Shown here piece by piece: positions 12,062-20,133 of a stretch of DNA of 20,133 nt. The position numbers were made by a program, and so were the translations under genes. The notes beneath the pieces were generated by a model. The model saw only the letters and a program-made list of their open reading frames with translations, made no database searches and was not told the origin of the DNA. Position 1 is the first letter of the stretch, and each line of letters starts with the position of its first letter. Origin of the DNA: a virus; the IMG/VR virus record IMGVR_UViG_3300045019_000156, positions 1 to 20,133 of that record; one strand, written 5' to 3'.

Positions 12062-13382
12062 GCTTCCCAACGGCTGGTCGCCGCGGCCGTATCAGCTTCC
12101 GTTGTGGAGCTATCTGGAGAACGGCGGCCTTCGCGCTGACGTCGCAGCGCACCGGCGCTGGGGTAAGGACGACGTGGCCCTGCATTGGGCCGCCTGCGCC
12201 GCGATGCAGCGGCCCGGAACCTACTGGCACCTTCTGCCCGAGGCGTCGCAGGCGCGTAAGGCGATCTGGGATGCGGTGAACCCGCACACGGGTTTGAAGC
12301 GGATCGACCAAGCGTTTCCGCCGGCCATCCGTACCCGCAAGCGCGAACAGGAAATGCTCATTGAGCTTGCGAACGGTTCGACGTGGCAGGTTCTTGGCTC
12401 CGACAATTACAACAGCCTCGTCGGTTCGCCCCCCGTCGGCGTCGTCCTGTCCGAATGGGCCTTGGCCAAGCCGGACGCCTGGACCTACCTGCGCCCGATC
12501 CTCGCGGAAAACGGCGGCTGGGCTATCTTCATCTGGACGCCTCGCGGCCGGAACCACGCGACGAAGTCTTTCGAGGCTCGCTCGCGCGACCGGGCGACGT
12601 GGTTCACGATGAAGTCGAAGGCGACGGAAACCGGCGTCTTCACGGCCGAACAGCTCGCCAAGGAAAAGGCAGAGCTGATCAGCGAGAACGGCCCGGAAGA
12701 CGGCGAGGCCAAGTACGCCCAGGAATACCTCGTCGACTTCGACGCGGCCACGCCGGGCGCCTACTACGCCAGCCTCATCAAGGCGGCCGAGGAACAAAAG
12801 CGCGTCGGCGTCGTGCCTTACGACCCGGCCTTGAAGGTCGATACGGCCTGGGACCTGGGGATTGATGACTATACGGCCATCTGGTTCTTCCAGCAGTCCG
12901 GCCATCAGGTCCGCGCCATCGACTATTTCGAGACGTCGGGCGAGGGGCTGCAGTCCATCGTCCGCCAGGCCATCGCCAGCAAGCCCTACGTCTTCGGCAA
13001 CCACTACCTGCCGCACGACGTGATGGTGCGCGAGTTGGGGGCCGCCGGCCGTAGCCGGTACGAAACCCTCCGTGGTCTGGGCGTGTCGCCGATCTCCGTT
13101 GGCGTCGCGACCGATCCCGAAGACCGGATCAACGCGTCGCGCAGCCTGATCCCGCTGACGTGGTTCGACGGGGAGAAGTGCGCGACCGGCCTCGACCGGC
13201 TCCGCTCCTACCGCAAGCGCTGGAACCGCAGCCTCAACGCCTACGCCGGCCCGCTGCACGACAGCGCCAGCCATGGCGCGGACTCCTTCGGCGAGTTCGC
13301 GGTGAACCGGCGCAGCAACATCGCTTTGGCGGCCCCCACAGCGCCGCCCCCTGTTTCTGGAGACTTCGGATGGATGGCCTGA
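12048..13382 (+). CDS. terL: Terminase large subunit
   Basis: A 444-residue packaging motor that cuts concatemeric DNA and pumps it into the procapsid through the portal. The ATPase half shows a Walker A-like HRRWGKDD (35-42), Q-motif-like RPYQLPLW near residue 13, and Walker B VVLSEWA with E136 as the catalytic acid. The nuclease half has DTAWDLGIDD (265-274), which provides acidic metal ligands, and HGADSFGEFA near the C-terminus. The length is normal. The in-frame extension to 11949 overlaps the methyltransferase and is rejected. The gene looks intact, but no small terminase is recognisable upstream, where it is normally found. It overlaps the portal gene by 13 nt. Confidence 0.9.
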   Translation: MVNIELPNGWSPRPYQLPLWSYLENGGLRADVAAHRRWGKDDVALHWAACAAMQRPGTYWHLLPEASQARKAIWDAVNPHTGLKRIDQAFPPAIRTRKREQEMLIELANGSTWQVLGSDNYNSLVGSPPVGVVLSEWALAKPDAWTYLRPILAENGGWAIFIWTPRGRNHATKSFEARSRDRATWFTMKSKATETGVFTAEQLAKEKAELISENGPEDGEAKYAQEYLVDFDAATPGAYYASLIKAAEEQKRVGVVPYDPALKVDTAWDLGIDDYTAIWFFQQSGHQVRAIDYFETSGEGLQSIVRQAIASKPYVFGNHYLPHDVMVRELGAAGRSRYETLRGLGVSPISVGVATDPEDRINASRSLIPLTWFDGEKCATGLDRLRSYRKRWNRSLNAYAGPLHDSASHGADSFGEFAVNRRSNIALAAPTAPPPVSGDFGWMA

Positions 13383-15637
13383 CCGACACGCCCGAAAAGG
13401 CCGAGGTCGAGCTGCCGCCTGGGTACGAAGACGTCGAGAGCTTCCTCAAGGAGGCCCGCGAGCGCTTCACCGAAGGCGAGAGCGCTGATCAGGAGAACCG
13501 CGAAGCCGCCCTCGACGATCTGAAGTTCCTGACCGGCGAGGGCCAATGGGACCCCCAGGTGAAGGCGGCGCGGCAACTGAAGGGGCGGCCCTGCCTTGTC
13601 ATCAACGACCTACCGCAATTCGTCGGCCAGGTCATCGGCGACACCCGCACCAACCGCCCGTCTATCAAGGTGCGGCCGGTCGAGGATGCGGACCAAGAGC
13701 TTGCCGACATCCGCGCCGGCCTGATCCGATCGATTGAGAACCTGTCGAACGCGACCCAGGTTTACGCCCTTGCCGGCGAGGATCAGGTGTCGTGCGGCAT
13801 CGGCCATTTCCGGATCGGCCTGGAGTACACGAACGACGACGCTTTCGACCAAGACATCCGCATTCGGCACATCCCGAACCCGTTCGCCGTGGTCTGGGAC
13901 CCCTACAGCACCGACCAGACCGGCGCGGACGCCAATTTCGTGTTCGTGGTCGATCAGGTCGACAAGAAGTCGTTCAAGGCCGCCTATCCGGACGCGATCA
14001 CGTCCGAACTGACTGTGGCGACCGGCGCGAGCGAATGGGTCATGGCCGGCGGCGTCCGCGTGACTGAGTATTGGCTTATGCAGTCGGTGGCGCGGACCAT
14101 TGCGCTTGTTCAGGAGACGCCCGAGGCCGCGCCGAAGGTGGTCGACATCACCGGCCGCGAGGAGGAAGTGGCCTCGTTCGTCGTCACCGGCGCCGACGGT
14201 CGCCCGCGGGTGCGGGAAGTCCAGCGCCGCGAAGCCTGGATGTACCTCATTACCGGCGCGGAGGTGCTGGACGGCCCTTACAAGCTGCCCATCAGCCGCG
14301 TCCCGATCTTCAAAGTAACGGGCCGGGAAATCCGCGTCGCTGATCGCCGCTACCGCTTCGGCCTCATCAGGTTCGCCAAGGACCCCATGAGGATGAAGAA
14401 CGTTTGGCGCTCGTCGGCGGCCGAATGGCTGGCAATGTCGCCGAAGCAGCAATGGCTCGCCCACGCTGCGAACCCCGACGACGTCGAGTCTCTGCGGAAC
14501 GCCCATCGCTCGGGCGACACCGTGTTGCCGTACACCGGTGTGAACCCGCCGACCCGGCTAGATCCTCCCAGCCCGCCCGTTGCGCTCCTTCAGGAAGCGC
14601 AGCTCAGCGCGCAGGACATCAAGGACGTGACGGGGCTGCATGACGCCTCGCTCGGCATGAAGTCGAACGAGACCAGCGGCAAGGCGATCATCGCGCGCGA
14701 GCGGCAAGGCGACGTCGCCACGTTCATGTATCACGACAACCTCAACCACTCGATTGAGGAGTGCGGGAAGGTCTGCAACGAGCTGATCCCCGTGGCCTTC
14801 GACACCCCGCGCACCCTGCGCGTTCTGGGGGCGGACGAGGCGTCGAAGATCATGCGCGTGAACGACCCGAAGGCCGATGGCGGCTTGGTCGACATCACCA
14901 AGGGCAAGTACGACGTCGTCGTTGAGACTGGACCCAGCTACGCGACCAAGCGACTCGAAACCGCCGACAGCATGACCAACGCCCTGCAGGCCATGCCCAA
15001 GCTCGGCGAGGTCGCTGCCGACCTCTATGTGCAGGCCCAGGACTGGCCCAACGCCGACATCCTCGCCAAGCGCCTCAAGAAGGCGATGCCGCCCGAGATC
15101 GTCAACGATGACGACGACGAGCCCACGCCCGAACAGGCCCAGGCCAAGGCCCAGGCCGAGCAGATGGCGGCGCAGCAAGCCCAGATGCAGCAGCAGGCCG
15201 CCCAGATGGCCCAGGAGCAGGCGAAACTGGCGCTAGAGGAGCAGCGGGCCAAGACCCGCCAGGCGGTCGCGCAGGCCGATAAGGCTGTGGCGGACGCCGA
15301 GAAGGCCAAGTATTCCGACGATTGGAACCGCTCGCGCAGCACCTACGAGAGCGACCGCAACTACCTGACCGGCCGCTTCGACCGATCGACTGACGACCTC
15401 TTCCGGCTCACGGCGCTCGGCCAGAACGCGGCGAGTTCGTCGGCCAACGCCGCTCTCGGGCAAGGCGCGACGGAATCGAACCTGCTGGAAGGCATCGGCG
15501 ACACGACCGCCAGCAACGCGCTTGCGCAAGGTGCGATCTGGAGCGGCGTCTTCGGCGACCTGGCCGGGACCGCGGCCGGCGTCATCAACGGGTGGGGCAA
15601 GGGCTCCACCGCTCCCAAGTCTAAGGCTCAACGCTGA
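13370..15637 (+). CDS. P22-type portal protein with an extra C-terminal domain
   Basis: A 755-residue protein. Residues 1-585 follow the P22-like portal layout: FLKEARERF start, WDPQVKAARQLKGRPCLVIN, QFVGQVIGDTRTNRPSIKV, HIPNPFAVVWDPYSTD, and later DVTGLHDASLGMKSNETSGK, then AIIARERQGDVATFMYHDNL. About residues 585-647 form a Gln/Ala-rich coiled coil, as in the portal barrel. From Y648 on the sequence changes to SDDWNRSRSTYESDRNYL, LTALGQNAASSSANAALG and a Gly/Ala/Asn-rich, weakly hydrophobic end. That pattern is familiar from P22 gp7-like DNA-transfer proteins, not from portals. I infer a fusion of a portal with the tail end of an ejection protein. GGAG precedes the ATG by 7 nt. Confidence 0.85.
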   Translation: MDGLTDTPEKAEVELPPGYEDVESFLKEARERFTEGESADQENREAALDDLKFLTGEGQWDPQVKAARQLKGRPCLVINDLPQFVGQVIGDTRTNRPSIKVRPVEDADQELADIRAGLIRSIENLSNATQVYALAGEDQVSCGIGHFRIGLEYTNDDAFDQDIRIRHIPNPFAVVWDPYSTDQTGADANFVFVVDQVDKKSFKAAYPDAITSELTVATGASEWVMAGGVRVTEYWLMQSVARTIALVQETPEAAPKVVDITGREEEVASFVVTGADGRPRVREVQRREAWMYLITGAEVLDGPYKLPISRVPIFKVTGREIRVADRRYRFGLIRFAKDPMRMKNVWRSSAAEWLAMSPKQQWLAHAANPDDVESLRNAHRSGDTVLPYTGVNPPTRLDPPSPPVALLQEAQLSAQDIKDVTGLHDASLGMKSNETSGKAIIARERQGDVATFMYHDNLNHSIEECGKVCNELIPVAFDTPRTLRVLGADEASKIMRVNDPKADGGLVDITKGKYDVVVETGPSYATKRLETADSMTNALQAMPKLGEVAADLYVQAQDWPNADILAKRLKKAMPPEIVNDDDDEPTPEQAQAKAQAEQMAAQQAQMQQQAAQMAQEQAKLALEEQRAKTRQAVAQADKAVADAEKAKYSDDWNRSRSTYESDRNYLTGRFDRSTDDLFRLTALGQNAASSSANAALGQGATESNLLEGIGDTTASNALAQGAIWSGVFGDLAGTAAGVINGWGKGSTAPKSKAQR

Positions 15638-17487
15638 TGGTCGATATTGCGGGCTACCGCTTCCCCAACGTCGCGGCGCGCGCTCGGGAAGCCTACGACG
15701 GCGTCAACGCCATGCGCACGGACCGCGCCCGCATGGACGCGGGGAACGCCATGGCGAGCGGCGATTACGGCAGCGCCGCCCGTGCGCTCTACGGCGCTGG
15801 CGATATCGAGAGCGGTTCCCAGGTCCAGGCCATGGGCCAGCGCGAGCAGGCGGCTGCAGCCAAGTCGGAGAGGGACCAGCAAGGCGAAGTCCTGGCGCTG
15901 ACGGGCGAGATGGCCGGTCGGCTCTCGACGATCCTTGAGGGCACGAAGGGCGACCCGGCCGCCGCGCTGGACGCCTTCGACAGCTTCTTTGCGCCCCGCT
16001 TCCGGCAGCTCGGCGAAACTGACGAGGAGATCGGCCAGATTCGCCAGCACCTCAGCACCAACCCGCGCGAAACCCTGATCGCCCTTGGCGCAGGCGCGGC
16101 GAAGGAGGCTGGTTATGACGTCAAGGTCGTCGGCAATGAGGCCCTGGTGTTCCAGGGCGGCAAGGTCGTCAACCGGTACGGCAGCAGCCGCCCGGAGTGG
16201 CGCGAGGTCAAGCGGGCCGACGGCTCTACCGAGTTCATCGACCTGAACAGCGGCGGCGGTGGCGACGCGGACTATCGCACGCCGGATTTCAACCCGGATG
16301 TGCAGCGCGAACGCCCGCTGCCGAACATGGGCGACATCGGGCCGCGCATCACCGGCGGCCCGGCCACCAAGGACGCCGAACGCTTGATGGGGGCGCTGAT
16401 CGCGCAGGAGAGCGGCGGCGATGGCAATGCGGTTGGACCGCAGACCCGCTATGGCCAGGCGCTCGGCTCGACGCAGATGCTTCCGGAAACCGCCGAAGGC
16501 ATGGCCCGCAAGCTCGGCGTGCCGTGGCGACCGGACCTCCTGCGCGGCGACACCCCGCGGGCGCTTCAGTATCAGCGCCAGCTTGGCCAAGCCTACCTTC
16601 AAGAGGGCCTGGACAAGTACGGCGGCGACGTCGAGCGGGCGCTGATGTACTACCACGGCGGCCCCGATGAGAGCATTTGGGGTCCGAAGACGCGCCGCTA
16701 CGCCACCGAGGTTATGGGGCGGCTCAGCCAGCCCTATGAAGTCGCGTCGGCTGGCGACACGCCCGCGCCTGGCCCGCGCCGCATCCCGGGCAGCGCTCCC
16801 CAGCCGAAGGAGGGCTATCGCACCCTCTCGACGCAGGAGGCCGCAGAGATGGGCCTTCCCGCCGACGGCATCTATCAGGCAGGGCCGAGCGGCCAAATCA
16901 GCGCTATCCGCCAGCCGCGGAACAACGAGAAGCCGACCGAGGGGGCGAAACGCAACGTCGCGCTGACGCACCGGATGCTGGATGCGAACGAGCGCCTCAA
17001 CGCCATCATCCAATCGGGCGTGACCCGTCCGAGTTACTGGAAGCTGGTCACGGAAGGTGGCGTCGCCCGGCTGGAGCTGCGGACCGAGAATGACCGTCGG
17101 TTCGTCGCGGCGGCCAAGGAGTGGATGTCGCCCATCCTGCGCAAGGACACGGGCGCAGCGGTCACCGACTCCGAGTTCCTGATGTACGCCGACACCTACA
17201 TTCCGGCGCCGGGCGATCCGCCGTCGGTTCTGCGGCAGAAGGCCGAAGCCCGGCAATCGGCCATGGTGGCCATGGCCGGCGAGGCGGGCTCGCTCTACAG
17301 CCAGACCCACGGCAAGCGCACCTTCAAGTCGCAATGGGCTCCCATCCGCGACAAGGCGCCTGGCGGTGGCCAGGGCGGCGGCCCGCCGGCCGCGGCCATT
17401 CAGCACCTCAAGGCCAATCCCAACCTCCGCAGCCAGTTCGACGCCAAGTACGGCGCGGGCGCTGCCCAAAGGGCCCTCGGGCGATGA
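15637..17487 (+). CDS. Ejection protein with lytic transglycosylase (SLT) domain
   Basis: A 616-residue probable internal virion protein ejected with the DNA. Residues 1-180 are an Ala-rich helical region ending in strand-rich sequence ([20 protein letters not shown]). Residues about 248-365 are an SLT domain with catalytic E258 in IAQESGG, then [10 protein letters not shown] and YYHGG, typical of peptidoglycan-cleaving transglycosylases that open the wall for genome passage. The C-terminal third contains [14 protein letters not shown], and the extreme end reads [20 protein letters not shown]. The start overlaps the portal stop (TGATG). In P22-like phages several tail and head genes separate portal from ejection genes; none is present here. 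Confidence 0.85.
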   Translation: MVDIAGYRFPNVAARAREAYDGVNAMRTDRARMDAGNAMASGDYGSAARALYGAGDIESGSQVQAMGQREQAAAAKSERDQQGEVLALTGEMAGRLSTILEGTKGDPAAALDAFDSFFAPRFRQLGETDEEIGQIRQHLSTNPRETLIALGAGAAKEAGYDVKVVGNEALVFQGGKVVNRYGSSRPEWREVKRADGSTEFIDLNSGGGGDADYRTPDFNPDVQRERPLPNMGDIGPRITGGPATKDAERLMGALIAQESGGDGNAVGPQTRYGQALGSTQMLPETAEGMARKLGVPWRPDLLRGDTPRALQYQRQLGQAYLQEGLDKYGGDVERALMYYHGGPDESIWGPKTRRYATEVMGRLSQPYEVASAGDTPAPGPRRIPGSAPQPKEGYRTLSTQEAAEMGLPADGIYQAGPSGQISAIRQPRNNEKPTEGAKRNVALTHRMLDANERLNAIIQSGVTRPSYWKLVTEGGVARLELRTENDRRFVAAAKEWMSPILRKDTGAAVTDSEFLMYADTYIPAPGDPPSVLRQKAEARQSAMVAMAGEAGSLYSQTHGKRTFKSQWAPIRDKAPGGGQGGGPPAAAIQHLKANPNLRSQFDAKYGAGAAQRALGR

Positions 17488-19400
17488 GCAATCCCTTCGA
17501 TCAGTTCGACGAGGCCCCCGCGCCGGCGCGCCGCAAGGTGTCGCCGCGCGTGCCGGGAAACATCGACCTCGGGAAACGTCCCATAGTTCGCAATGCCGAC
17601 GGGTCGATCAGCACCGTTCGTTCGATGTCGTTCGGCACCGATCAGGGCGAGGTTCTCGTTCCGACCGTCAGCGACGACGGCCGGATCATGAGCGACGACG
17701 AGGCGGTGGAGAACTACCGCCGCACGGGTCGGCACCTTGGCGTGTTCGCGAGTCCTGACGACGCGACGGCCTATGCCCAGCAGCTCCACGAAGACCAGGC
17801 GGCCGAGTATCTGCCGAAGGCCCAGGGCGCGAACCCGTTCGATCAGTTCGACGATGTCGAGGACGTCGGCGGGGTCGAGAGCCGGGTAGCGAAGCGTCGC
17901 AAGATGAAGGGGCTGGGAAAGGCCGCCCGCCGTGCTGACGCCGCCATGCGCGGCGCGGCCGACATGCTGACGGCTGGTTTCGCCGACGAGATCGCCGGGG
18001 GTGTTTCGGCCCTGCCCGAACTTCGTCACGGGCTCGAAGCCTACGACGAAGCTAAGGACCGCATCACGCGCGAGGAGCGCGCGATTGATGCAGCCGACCG
18101 CGAGGATATGCCGATCACCCGCGGCGCGGGGCAATTCGGCGGCTTCGTGGCGGGCCTCGGCGGTGGCGCTATCGTGAACCTCGGCAAGCTCTCGACCAAG
18201 GTTCCGAATGCGCTTCGGGCCACCGGCGCAGGGGCGATCTACGGCGCGCTCGGAGCGGCGGGTAACGCAGAGGGCGACTTCGACGAGCGCCTACCGGCCG
18301 CCGCTGGCGGCGCTGGCCTTGGGGCGGTGCTCGGCGCGGCGTCGGTTCCGATCACCGGCGCTATCGGTATGGGCGTCAACGCCATGCGCAAGCACATGGC
18401 GCCGGCAGCGGAGCGTGTGGCGAACCACATGCGTTCTCGCCTCGACGTCGGACAAGTCCGCGAGCGCATCAACGCCATGCGCGAGGCCGGGGCCGAACCG
18501 AGCTTGGTAAGTGCGCTGGACGAAGCGGGGCGGGGCTTCGTTCGTGCCGCGGCCTCGCGGATGACGCCGGCCCGGGAGATCGTTCAGCGTCGGGCGGAAG
18601 CTGCGTCGCTGGACCTTCCGGGGCGGATGAGCCGCCAGGCGCGCCGCATCATGTCGGACGACGCCAGGACGCCCGCGGAGATCGCCAAGGAGCTGAAGGC
18701 CGCCCGCAAGGCGAACGCTGACCGCGACTTTTCGGCGGTGCGTGACGAGCGGGTCAGCCTATCGCCCGACGCGGTCACGGCGCTGCGGACCGATGATGGC
18801 CGTGACGCGGTCCGTTCGGCTGCGTCGGCCGCGCTGCGCGCCCTCGATCCGGCACGCCGAGAGGTGGGGGCCGAACTCAATCGGCTTGCAGGCGACCTCC
18901 TCGACAATCCAGGCGGGGTGAAACTGTCGGTCGGCATGGCGCAGGAGATCAGCGATTCGCTCTTCGACGCCGCCGACGCCGCAGCCCGACAGGGCTATGG
19001 CCGGCGCGCGAAAGACCTTGGCGACCTTGCCCGCGCGGTGCGCGACAACGCCCGCGAGGGCGTCGAGGGCTACGGCAAGGCCCTGGACGCCTTCAAGGCC
19101 GACAGTCGGCGCTTGGAGGCGGCGGAACGCGGCGAGGACTTTCTGGCGCGGAACACTGACGAGTTCGCGGCGGAAATCCCTGGCCCTGGCCAGCCGGGGA
19201 ATGACTTGGCGCGAGCCTCGGCCCGGCGCGCGGTCGAACGTAAGGCGGGCGAGAACACCGCAGCGGCACCCGGTGTCGCCCGAGCGATCGCTGACGCCCC
19301 GGAGCAGCAGGCGCGCAACCGAGCCCTTCTCGGCGAGGCGGACGCGACTCGGCTGCAGGACGCGATGCGAACCGAGGCCCGTGTACGTGCCGGCCGATAG
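17484..19400 (+). CDS. NPFDQFD-motif ejection/internal virion protein, C-terminus apparently truncated
   Basis: A 638-residue phage virion protein. The motif NPFDQFD occurs at residues 3-9 and again at 117-123; this short acidic-aromatic repeat is a recurring feature of podoviral ejection proteins. Between the copies lies a conserved module ([45 protein letters not shown]). Residues about 150-300 include Gly/Ala-rich stretches that could insert in membranes ([33 protein letters not shown]). The remainder is a long charged helical region. The end, [20 protein letters not shown], resembles a segment that lies well inside related proteins, so the C-terminus appears cut at the endolysin junction. 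The start overlaps the previous stop (ATGA). Confidence 0.8.
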   Translation: MSNPFDQFDEAPAPARRKVSPRVPGNIDLGKRPIVRNADGSISTVRSMSFGTDQGEVLVPTVSDDGRIMSDDEAVENYRRTGRHLGVFASPDDATAYAQQLHEDQAAEYLPKAQGANPFDQFDDVEDVGGVESRVAKRRKMKGLGKAARRADAAMRGAADMLTAGFADEIAGGVSALPELRHGLEAYDEAKDRITREERAIDAADREDMPITRGAGQFGGFVAGLGGGAIVNLGKLSTKVPNALRATGAGAIYGALGAAGNAEGDFDERLPAAAGGAGLGAVLGAASVPITGAIGMGVNAMRKHMAPAAERVANHMRSRLDVGQVRERINAMREAGAEPSLVSALDEAGRGFVRAAASRMTPAREIVQRRAEAASLDLPGRMSRQARRIMSDDARTPAEIAKELKAARKANADRDFSAVRDERVSLSPDAVTALRTDDGRDAVRSAASAALRALDPARREVGAELNRLAGDLLDNPGGVKLSVGMAQEISDSLFDAADAAARQGYGRRAKDLGDLARAVRDNAREGVEGYGKALDAFKADSRRLEAAERGEDFLARNTDEFAAEIPGPGQPGNDLARASARRAVERKAGENTAAAPGVARAIADAPEQQARNRALLGEADATRLQDAMRTEARVRAGR

Positions 19401-19638
19401 CGCCGTGTCGTTCGTCTCCTTCGCCTCAAACGTCGGGGCGGCTGACTTCTGCCGCTCCACGCTGAACCGCAAGCTCAACGCGGGCGATCTCGCCGGCGCC
19501 TGCAACGAGTTACCCCGCTGGGTCTATGCCCAGGGGATCAAGCTGCCCGGCCTCGTCACCCGCCGCCAGGACGAGCGCGCCCTGTGTCTGAAGGGCCTCA
19601 CGTGGTGGGAAAGGACCGGGCAATGGCTGAAGCTCTGA
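19381..19638 (+). pseudogene. C-terminal fragment of a GH24 (T4/R21-type) endolysin
   Basis: An 85-residue frame that matches the C-terminal half of phage GH24 lysozymes: VSFVSFASNVGAADFCRSTL, NRKLNAGDLAGACNELPRW and LPGLVTRRQDERALCL. The N-terminal half of the family, with the Glu-x8-Asp/Cys-x5-Thr catalytic triad and the G-Y-G-H block, is missing. Upstream in this frame there is only the shadow of the ejection gene, whose own 3' end overlaps by 20 nt. GTG codons at 19381 and 19387 could start translation, but a peptide without the triad should not be lytic. I read this as a deletion product. It still overlaps the spanin gene normally. Confidence 0.82.
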
Positions 19639-19964
19639 TGTCGAGGGCGGGGGCGATCCTCGCGGTATGCGCAGCGGTCGCCCTGATCGTGCTGGCCGCC
19701 TGGTTCAACCACGACCGAGCCCGCCGGGCCACGGCGCGAGCAGCGGCGGCCGAGCGCCAGGCCGAGATGAACGCCGAGGCGACCCGGCAGCTCGACCGCT
19801 ATGCGACCACCACCACCATCATCCGTGAGAAGGCCCAGGAGGCCGAAAATGCAGTTCGATCCGCGCCCGGCGCTGACGCGCCGCTCGATCGGCACGATCT
19901 CGCCCACGTCAGCACCCGTTGCCGACCGGCGGCTTGCGGTGAAAGAACGTCGAATCGCCCGTGA
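19623..19964 (+). CDS. Rz-like inner-membrane spanin
   Basis: A 113-residue protein with one N-terminal transmembrane segment (about residues 7-28, AGAILAVCAAVALIVLAAW) and a periplasmic coiled coil (ARAAAAERQAEMNAEATRQL, then TIIREKAQEAENAVRSAPGA). This is the standard layout of an i-spanin, which links inner and outer membranes at the end of lysis. An AAAGGA lies 7 nt before the ATG at 19623; an ATG at 19638 is an alternative. After residue 89 the expected end is replaced by a Cys/Arg-rich tail unlike spanins, and the last 56 nt overlap the convergent gene. The C-terminus may therefore be altered. No holin was found nearby. Confidence 0.7.
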   Translation: MAEALMSRAGAILAVCAAVALIVLAAWFNHDRARRATARAAAAERQAEMNAEATRQLDRYATTTTIIREKAQEAENAVRSAPGADAPLDRHDLAHVSTRCRPAACGERTSNRP

Positions 19965-20133
19965 AGAACCCCGCGCACTCGTCTATGGCGGTCTTCACCT
20001 TGTCGAGGGCGCAATACTGAGCGTCGAACGGACGGCAGTTCTCTTTGAGCTTGATGATTTCGCGGCGCAGCTCGCCGAGCGTCGCCAAGTCGCTCTCTGG
20101 GAACATGATACCGGGGTAAGTGCGTCTGACCAT
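19909..20133 (-). CDS. Hypothetical protein, convergent with the lysis genes
   Basis: A 74-residue protein that I do not recognise, read leftward from the window's right edge; its upstream region lies outside. It contains a helical stretch LGELRREIIKLKE, two paired segments with Cys (ENCRPFDAQYCALD, DECAGFF) and a polar end HRKPPVGNGC. The four cysteines suggest a disulfide-bonded or metal-binding protein. The first ten residues are not a signal peptide. It could be a phage cargo gene or the first gene of the flank. Its 56-nt tail-to-tail overlap with the spanin frame is unusual. Confidence 0.5.
   Translation of the reverse strand: MVRRTYPGIMFPESDLATLGELRREIIKLKENCRPFDAQYCALDKVKTAIDECAGFFTGDSTFFHRKPPVGNGC

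Noticed and set aside
10973-12070. Leftward 365-codon frame over the winged-helix and methyltransferase genes
   Set aside because: It is the shadow of two rightward genes with recognisable domains and coupled starts.
11838-13274. Leftward 478-codon frame opposite the terminase
   Set aside because: The terminase ATPase and nuclease motifs are on the other strand; this frame has shadow composition.
15628-17469. Leftward 613-codon open frame opposite the SLT ejection gene
   Set aside because: It mirrors the codon phase of a gene with a clear SLT domain; high GC removes stops from the complementary frame. It has no recognisable motif.
1-20133. att direct repeats, tRNA genes, CRISPR arrays or insertion sequences
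   Set aside because: Reading both strands showed no tRNA-like cloverleaf, spaced repeat array, transposase or long direct repeat; the prophage ends are probably outside the window.

Overview
The window is a high-GC stretch of temperate phage (prophage) DNA, most likely from an alphaproteobacterium and probably a Caulobacteraceae-type host. The best clue to the host is a gene at 9920-10186 that closely matches the alphaproteobacterial nucleoid protein GapR (DUF2312). No housekeeping host gene, tRNA, rRNA or CRISPR array was recognised, and neither prophage end (att site) can be placed.

Layout. (1) 1-7322: one leftward, tightly overlapping early operon. In transcription order it holds small hypothetical genes, a 52-aa membrane protein, an ERF-type annealing protein and a YqaJ/lambda-type exonuclease (together a recombination pair), a cluster of small unknowns with an HNH-like protein and a deoxyribosyltransferase-like protein, an excisionase-like HTH protein, an endonuclease-like protein, a tyrosine integrase, and a secreted Rap1a/Tai-like protein. 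(2) 7323-8776: the lysogeny switch. A CI-like repressor is transcribed leftward and a Cro-like protein rightward. Five copies of a TTACC-N3-GGTAA operator lie in two clusters. The leftward early promoter and the rightward cro promoter are ungapped copies of the same 51-bp module. (3) 8777-11249: rightward regulatory and replication-associated genes: a basic protein, a TetR DNA-binding domain without a ligand domain, the GapR homologue, a two-domain sliding-clamp-like protein and a winged-helix protein. (4) 11246-19400: a DNA methyltransferase lacking its C-terminal part, large terminase, a P22-type portal, a transglycosylase-containing ejection protein and an NPFDQFD-motif ejection protein. 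(5) 19381-20133: an endolysin fragment, an Rz-like spanin and an unknown convergent gene.

The late region is the most notable part. No coat, scaffold, small terminase, tail-accessory, tailspike or holin gene is recognisable. The surviving late genes look cut or fused where these would be expected: the methyltransferase stops at the terminase start, the portal runs into an ejection-protein-like tail, and an ejection gene runs straight into the C-terminal half of a GH24 endolysin that has lost its catalytic triad. I infer a series of internal deletions that left every reading frame open. The element is then a cryptic prophage, or a domesticated or satellite-like element that keeps an intact integration, recombination and lysogeny module. 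The family assignments rest on recognised motifs. The deletion model is inference and needs comparison with full-length relatives.
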